A DNA stretch of 64,000 bases from NCBI RefSeq assembly GCF_902686445.1, contig NC_062221.1, positions 36,100,575-36,164,574 on the forward strand, written 5' to 3'. This DNA is from Sciurus carolinensis (taxonomy: Eukaryota; Chordata; Mammalia; Rodentia; Sciuridae). Position 1 is the first letter of the stretch, and each line of letters opens with the position of its first letter. This document shows positions 59,493-64,000 of the stretch, piece by piece. The notes below the pieces were generated by a model. That model saw only the letters and a list, made by a program, of their open reading frames with translations. It did not search any database and was not told where the DNA came from. Made by a program: the position numbers and the translations under genes.

Positions 59493-60495
59493 ATGAACAA
59501 CATGAAAAAACAAGGGAATAAAATGATCCAAACAAATCTAGATTCTATATTATATAGAATCCAGTGACAATATGGTAGAAGAAATATCAGAAACGGACTT
59601 CAGATTATACATGATTAAGATGATTCGTGAAGCAAAGGATGAGTTAAGAGAGCACATGCAGGCAATGAATGATCATACCAATAGGCAGTTGAAAGAGCAA
59701 CTGCAGGAAGCAAAAGATCATTTCAACAAAGAGATAGAGATTCTAAAAACAAACAAACAAACAGAAATCCTTGAAATGAAGGGAACAATAAACCAAATAA
59801 AAAACTCAATGGAAAGTATAACCAACAGACTAGACCACTTGGAAGACAGAACCTCAGACAATTAAGATAAAATATTTAATCTTGAAAATAAAGTTGCCCA
59901 AACAGAGAAGATGGTAAGAAATCATGAACAGAATCTCCAAGAACTATGGGACATCATGAAAAGACCAAATTTAAGAATTATTGGGATTGAGGAAGGCTTA
60001 GAAAACAAACCAAAGGAATGAACAATCGAGTCAATGAAATAATATCAGAAAATTTCCCAAGCCTGAAGAATGAAATGGAAAATCAAATACAAGAGGCTTA
60101 CAGAACATCAAATGCACAAAATCACAACAGATCCACACCAAGGCACATTATAATGAAAATGCCTAACATACAAAATAAAGATAGGATTTTGAAGGCTGTA
60201 AGAGGGGGAAACCAATACAGATAGCAGCAGACTTCTCAACCCAGACTCTAAAAGCTAGAAGGGCCTGGACCAACATATTTCAAGCTCTGAAAGAACATGG
60301 TTGGCAACCAAGAATCCTATACCCTGCAAAACAAACCTTCAGAATTGAAGATGAAATAAAATCCTTCCATGATAAACAAAACTTAAAAGGATTTACATAT
60401 AGAAAGCCTGTGCTACAGAATGTTCTCAACAAAATATTCCATGAGGAGGAAATGAAAAACAACAATGTAGGTCAGCAAAGGGAGGAACTACCTTA
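59493..60495 (+). pseudogene. L1-B ORF1 remnant
   Basis: The start codon at 59493 begins MNNMKKQGNKM. A 1-bp length difference from L1-A at about 59551 shifts the frame after about 20 residues. The main fragment 59572-59865 (coiled-coil region, MVEEISETDF...) ends at a nonsense codon where L1-A has GAA. A further stop lies near 60018, and fragment 60018-60224 covers MPNIQNKDRILKAVR before a small deletion shifts the frame again. The C-terminal domain (AWTNIFQALKEHGWQPRILY) continues in another frame to the stop at 60493-60495. ORF1p is the L1 RNA chaperone; none can be made here. Confidence 0.9.
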
Positions 60496-60552
60496 GAGAA
60501 AAATTACTCAAAGGAGAAACCAAGCAAAATTAAAAACCAAAGATAAGCCCAA

Positions 60553-63500
60553 ATGATTGGGAATACAAATCATATCTCAATAATAACCCTGAATGTTAAT
60601 GGCCTAAACTAATATATCAAAAGACATAGATTGGCAGAATGGATTAAAAAGAAAGAACCAACAATATGCTGCCTGCAAGAGACTCATCTCATAGAAAAAG
60701 ACATCCACAGACTAAAGGTGAAAGGATGGGGAAACACCTACCATGCACATGGACTCAGTAAAAAAGTGGGGGTTTCCATCCATATTTCAGATAAAGTGGA
60801 CTTCAAGCCAAAGTTAGTCAGAAGGGACAAAGAAGGACATTTTATACTGCTTAAGGGAACCATAAATCAGGAAGACATAGTGATAGTAAATATTTATACC
60901 CCAAACAACAGTGCATCCCTGTACATCAAACAAATCCTTCTTAATTTCAGGAATCAATAGACCACAACACAAAAATTCTGGGTGACTTTAATGGACTGCT
61001 GTCATCACAAGATAGATCTTCCAAACAAAAAACACCAAAGAAACCATAGAACTCAATAGCACAATCAATAACCTAGACTTAATAGACATATATAGAATAT
61101 TCCATCCATCAATGAGCAGATTTGCTTTCTTCTCAGCAGCACATGGAACCTTCTCGAAAATAGACCATATGTGATGCAACAAAGCAGCCCTTAGGAAATC
61201 CACAAAAATTAGAGATACTGCCTTATGTTCTATCAGATTATAATGGACTATCATAATAGTCTCCAACACCTGGAGACTAAATAATATGCTATTGAATGAA
61301 ACATGGATAACAGAAAACATCAGGGAGGAGATTAAAAAAGTCTTAGAGGTCAATGAGAATTACAATACAACATATCAAAATCTCTGGGACACTATGAAAG
61401 CAGTAATAAGAGGAAAATTCATTGAATGGAGCACATTCCAGAAAAGAATAAAAAGTCAACAACTAAATGACCTAACATTACAGCTCAAAGCCCTAGAAAA
61501 AGAAGAACAGAATAACAGCAACAAGAGTAGAAGACAGGCAATAATTAAAATCAGAGCTGAAATCAATGAAATTGAAACAAAAGAAACAATTCAAAAAATT
61601 GACAAAACAAAAAGTTGGTTCTTTGAAAAAGTAAACAAAATAGACAAACCCTTAGCCACACTAACAAAGACAAGGAGAGAGAAAACTCAAATTACTAAAA
61701 TTCGTGATGAAAAAGGAAATATAACAACAGACACCACTGAGATACATAACATAATGAGAAGCTACTTTGAAAATCTGTATTCCAACAAAATAGAAACTAC
61801 TGAAGATGTTGACAAATTTCTAGAGACATATGCTCCTCCCAAACTGAACCAGGAAGACATACAGAATTTAAACAGATCAATATCAAGCAATGAAATAGAA
61901 GAAACCATTAAAAACCTACCATCCAAGAAAAGCCCAGGAGCAGATGGATTCTGAGCTGAGTTCTTCTACAAGATCTTCAAAGAAGAACTCATTCCAATGT
62001 TTCTCAAAGTATTTCAGGAAATAGAAAAGGAAGGTACCCTACCAAACTCATTCTATGAAGTTAATATCACCCTCCCACCCAAACCAGGCAAAAACACATC
62101 AAGGAAAGAAAATTTTAGACCAATACCCTTGATAAATATAGATGCAAAGATCCTTAACAAAATATTAACCAATCGTATCCAAAAACATATTAAGAAAATC
62201 GTGCACCACAATGAAGTGGGGTCCATCCCTGTAATGCAACGATGGTTTAACATCCATAAATCAGTAAACATAATCCATCATGTCAATAGACTTAAGGATA
62301 GGAATCATATGGTTACTTCAATTGACGGAGAAAAAGCATTCGACAAAATATAACACCCCTTCATGCTCAAAACACTAGAAAAAAATAGGGATAGTAGGAA
62401 CATACCTGAACATTGTAAAGGCTATTTATGCTAAGTCCATGGCCAATATCATTCTTAATGGAGAAAAACTGAAACCATTCCCTTTAAAAATGGGAAAAAA
62501 ACAAGGATGTCCTCTTTCACCACTTCTATTCAACATTGTCCTCAAAACTCTAGCCAGAGCAATTAGACATACTAAAGAATTTGAAGGGATACAAATAGGA
62601 AAAGAGGAACTTAAGCTGTCACTATTTGCTGATGACATGGTTCTATATTTAGAGGATCCAAAAACCTCCTCCAGAAAACTTCTAGACCTCATTAATGAAT
62701 TTAGCAAAATAGCAGGCTATAAAATCAACATGCTTAAATTTAAAACATTTTTATGCACAAGCGATGAAACATCTGAAAGGGAAGTGAGGAAAACAACTCT
62801 ATTTGCAATAGCCTCAAAAAATAAAATAAAATAAAATACTTGGGAATCAATCTAACCAAAGACATAAAGATCTCTACAATGAAAACTACAAAACATTGAA
62901 GGAAGAAATTGAGGAAGACCTTAGAAGATGGAAAGATCTCCCATGTTCTAGGATAGGCAGAATTAATATTGGCAAAATGGCCATACTACCAAAAGTGCTA
63001 TACAGATTCAATGCAATTCCACTTAAAATCCCAATGATGTTATTACAGAAATAGAGCAAGCAATCATGAAATTCATCTGGAAGAATAAGAAACCTAGAAT
63101 AGCTAAAGCAATCCCCAGCAGGAAGAATGAAGCAGGGGGTATCGCAATACCAGAACTTCAACTATACTACAAAGCAATAGTAACAAAAACGGCATGGTAT
63201 TGGCACCAAAATAGACAGGTAGATCAATGGTACAGAATAGAGGACAACGACACAAACCCAAATAAATACAATTTTCTCATACTAGACAAAGGGGCCAAAA
63301 TATGCAATGGAGAAAAGATAGCTTCTTCAACAAATGGTGCTGGGAAAACTGGAAATCCATATGCAACAGAATGAAACTAAACCCCTATCTCTCACCCTGC
63401 ACAAAAATCAACTCACAATGAATCAAGGACCTTGAAATCAGACCAGAGACCCTGCATCTTATAGAAGAAAAAGTAGGTACAAATCTTCAACTTGTTGGCT

Positions 63501-64000
63501 TAGGATCACACTTCCTTAAAAGGACTCCCATAGCACAAGAAATAAAAGCAAGAATCAATAACTGGGATAGATTCAAACTAAATAGCTTTCTCTCAGCAAA
63601 GGAAACTATCAGCAATGAGAAGACAGAGCTTACAGAGTAGGAGAAAATCTTTGCACTCATACTTTGGATAGAGCACTAATTTCCAGAATATATAAAGAAC
63701 TCAAAAAAACTCTACACCAAGAATACAAATAACCCAATCAACAAATGGGCTAAGGATATGAACAGACACTTCACAGAAGAAGATCTACAAGCAATCAACA
63801 AACATATGAAAGATGTTCACCATCTTTAGTAATAAGAGAAATGCAAATCAAAACTACACTAAGATTCCATCTCACTCCAATTAGAATGGCGATTATCAAG
63901 AATACAAGCAACAATAGGTTTTGGAGAGGATGTGGGGAGAAAGGTACACTCATACATTGCTGGTTGGGCTGCAAATTAGTGCGGCCACTCTGGAAAGCAG
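60553..64000 (+). pseudogene. L1-B ORF2 remnant (EN, RT with FADD, C-terminal part)
   Basis: ORF2 starts at 60553 (MIGNTNHISIITLNVNGLN) and hits TAA at 60610. The endonuclease continues in frame at 60631-60960 (ICCLQETHL, INQEDIVIVNIYTPN). Indels and stops follow, including loss of a few tens of bases near 61250 compared with L1-A. Fragment 61286-61954 (222 codons) is the linker up to SPGADGF, ended by TGA. 61997-62353 carries early RT motifs. 62439-62834 carries [15 protein letters not shown] and the catalytic FADD at 62625-62636. The C-terminal region follows (63066-63374 and later pieces), reaching the window end. Endonuclease and reverse transcriptase of L1; not functional. Confidence 0.93.

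Larger units (their letters stand above)
58070..64000 (+). mobile_element. LINE-1 copy L1-B, 5' end intact, 3' end beyond window
   Basis: It starts at about 58070 ('gagagagatccaagatggtg') and runs through 5' UTR, ORF1 and ORF2 to the window edge. By alignment with the truncated copy at 33435-34533, the window ends about 0.6 kb short of the L1 3' end, giving an expected length near 6.5 kb. ORF1 and ORF2 carry several nonsense changes and indels, so it is inactive. It inserted 11 bp after an MLT1 LTR. The target duplication cannot be checked because the 3' flank is missing. Confidence 0.95.

Noticed and set aside
1..64000. CRISPR arrays, operons, prophage, rRNA or riboswitches
   Set aside because: Sequence is clearly vertebrate nuclear DNA. 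Regular repeats found are microsatellites, SINEs or the L1 array; none has repeat-spacer structure.

Overview
This window is mammalian nuclear DNA: AT-rich, non-coding and built largely from interspersed repeats at different stages of decay. The repeats point to a rodent, most likely a squirrel-family (Sciuridae) genome. There are many tRNA-Ala-derived ID elements and several dimeric B1-dID SINEs (a 7SL-derived B1-like left half joined to an ID-like right half, a type described from squirrels and dormice). LINE-1 copies share a rodent-like but not mouse-like 5' UTR, and ancient mammalian MIR, L2, MaLR/ERVL LTR and hAT relics are also present. No host protein-coding gene, rRNA, functional tRNA or CRISPR array can be supported. 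The longest reading frames are pieces of dead LINE-1 ORFs. The window is best read as a gene desert or a very long intron.

Layout. 1-12.5 kb: AT-rich DNA with scattered ID, B1-dID and MIR elements, an MLT2-like LTR relic and a MaLR-like LTR. A 56-58 bp piece of the latter recurs inverted 1.5 kb upstream. 12.5-18.9 kb: an old L1M relic split by a SINE, then an MLT2-like LTR split by a 4.9 kb LINE-1 (L1-A, minus strand) that keeps its 5' and 3' ends but has lost about 1.7 kb of ORF2. 20.3-27.2 kb: a cluster of seven LTR or LTR-like remnants, including a well-bounded solo LTR with its 5-bp target duplication. 28.5-29.8 kb: a long L2 relic split by a B1-dID. 32.4-35.1 kb: the 5' part of an ancient L1M, interrupted by a younger 1.1 kb 5'-truncated LINE-1 with a perfect 13-bp target duplication; an hAT-type DNA transposon relic follows. 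35.7-53.8 kb: ID elements, MIR and L2 pieces, an old L1M 3' end, more LTRs and one unclassified LTR-like block. 54.7-55.7 kb: a less AT-rich stretch that I cannot assign to any repeat. It holds a short exon-like segment and a 160-codon open frame followed by an A-tract. 57.7-64 kb: an MLT1 LTR and then a near full-length LINE-1 (L1-B, plus strand) that runs off the window end.

L1-A and L1-B lie in opposite orientation with their 5' ends facing each other across 39 kb. Both have a GC-rich 5' UTR containing a roughly 35-bp tandem array, and both carry broken ORF1 and ORF2. Nothing here forms a pathway or operon; the content is a stratigraphy of retroposition. I found no convincing new functional system. 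The observations most worth checking are the near-identical inverted repeat at 9.5/11.1 kb, the perfect 82-bp duplication and the 35-bp array in the LINE-1 promoters, and the unassigned 54.7-55.7 kb block. All repeat family names are from recognition of consensus-like motifs and have not been checked against a repeat library.
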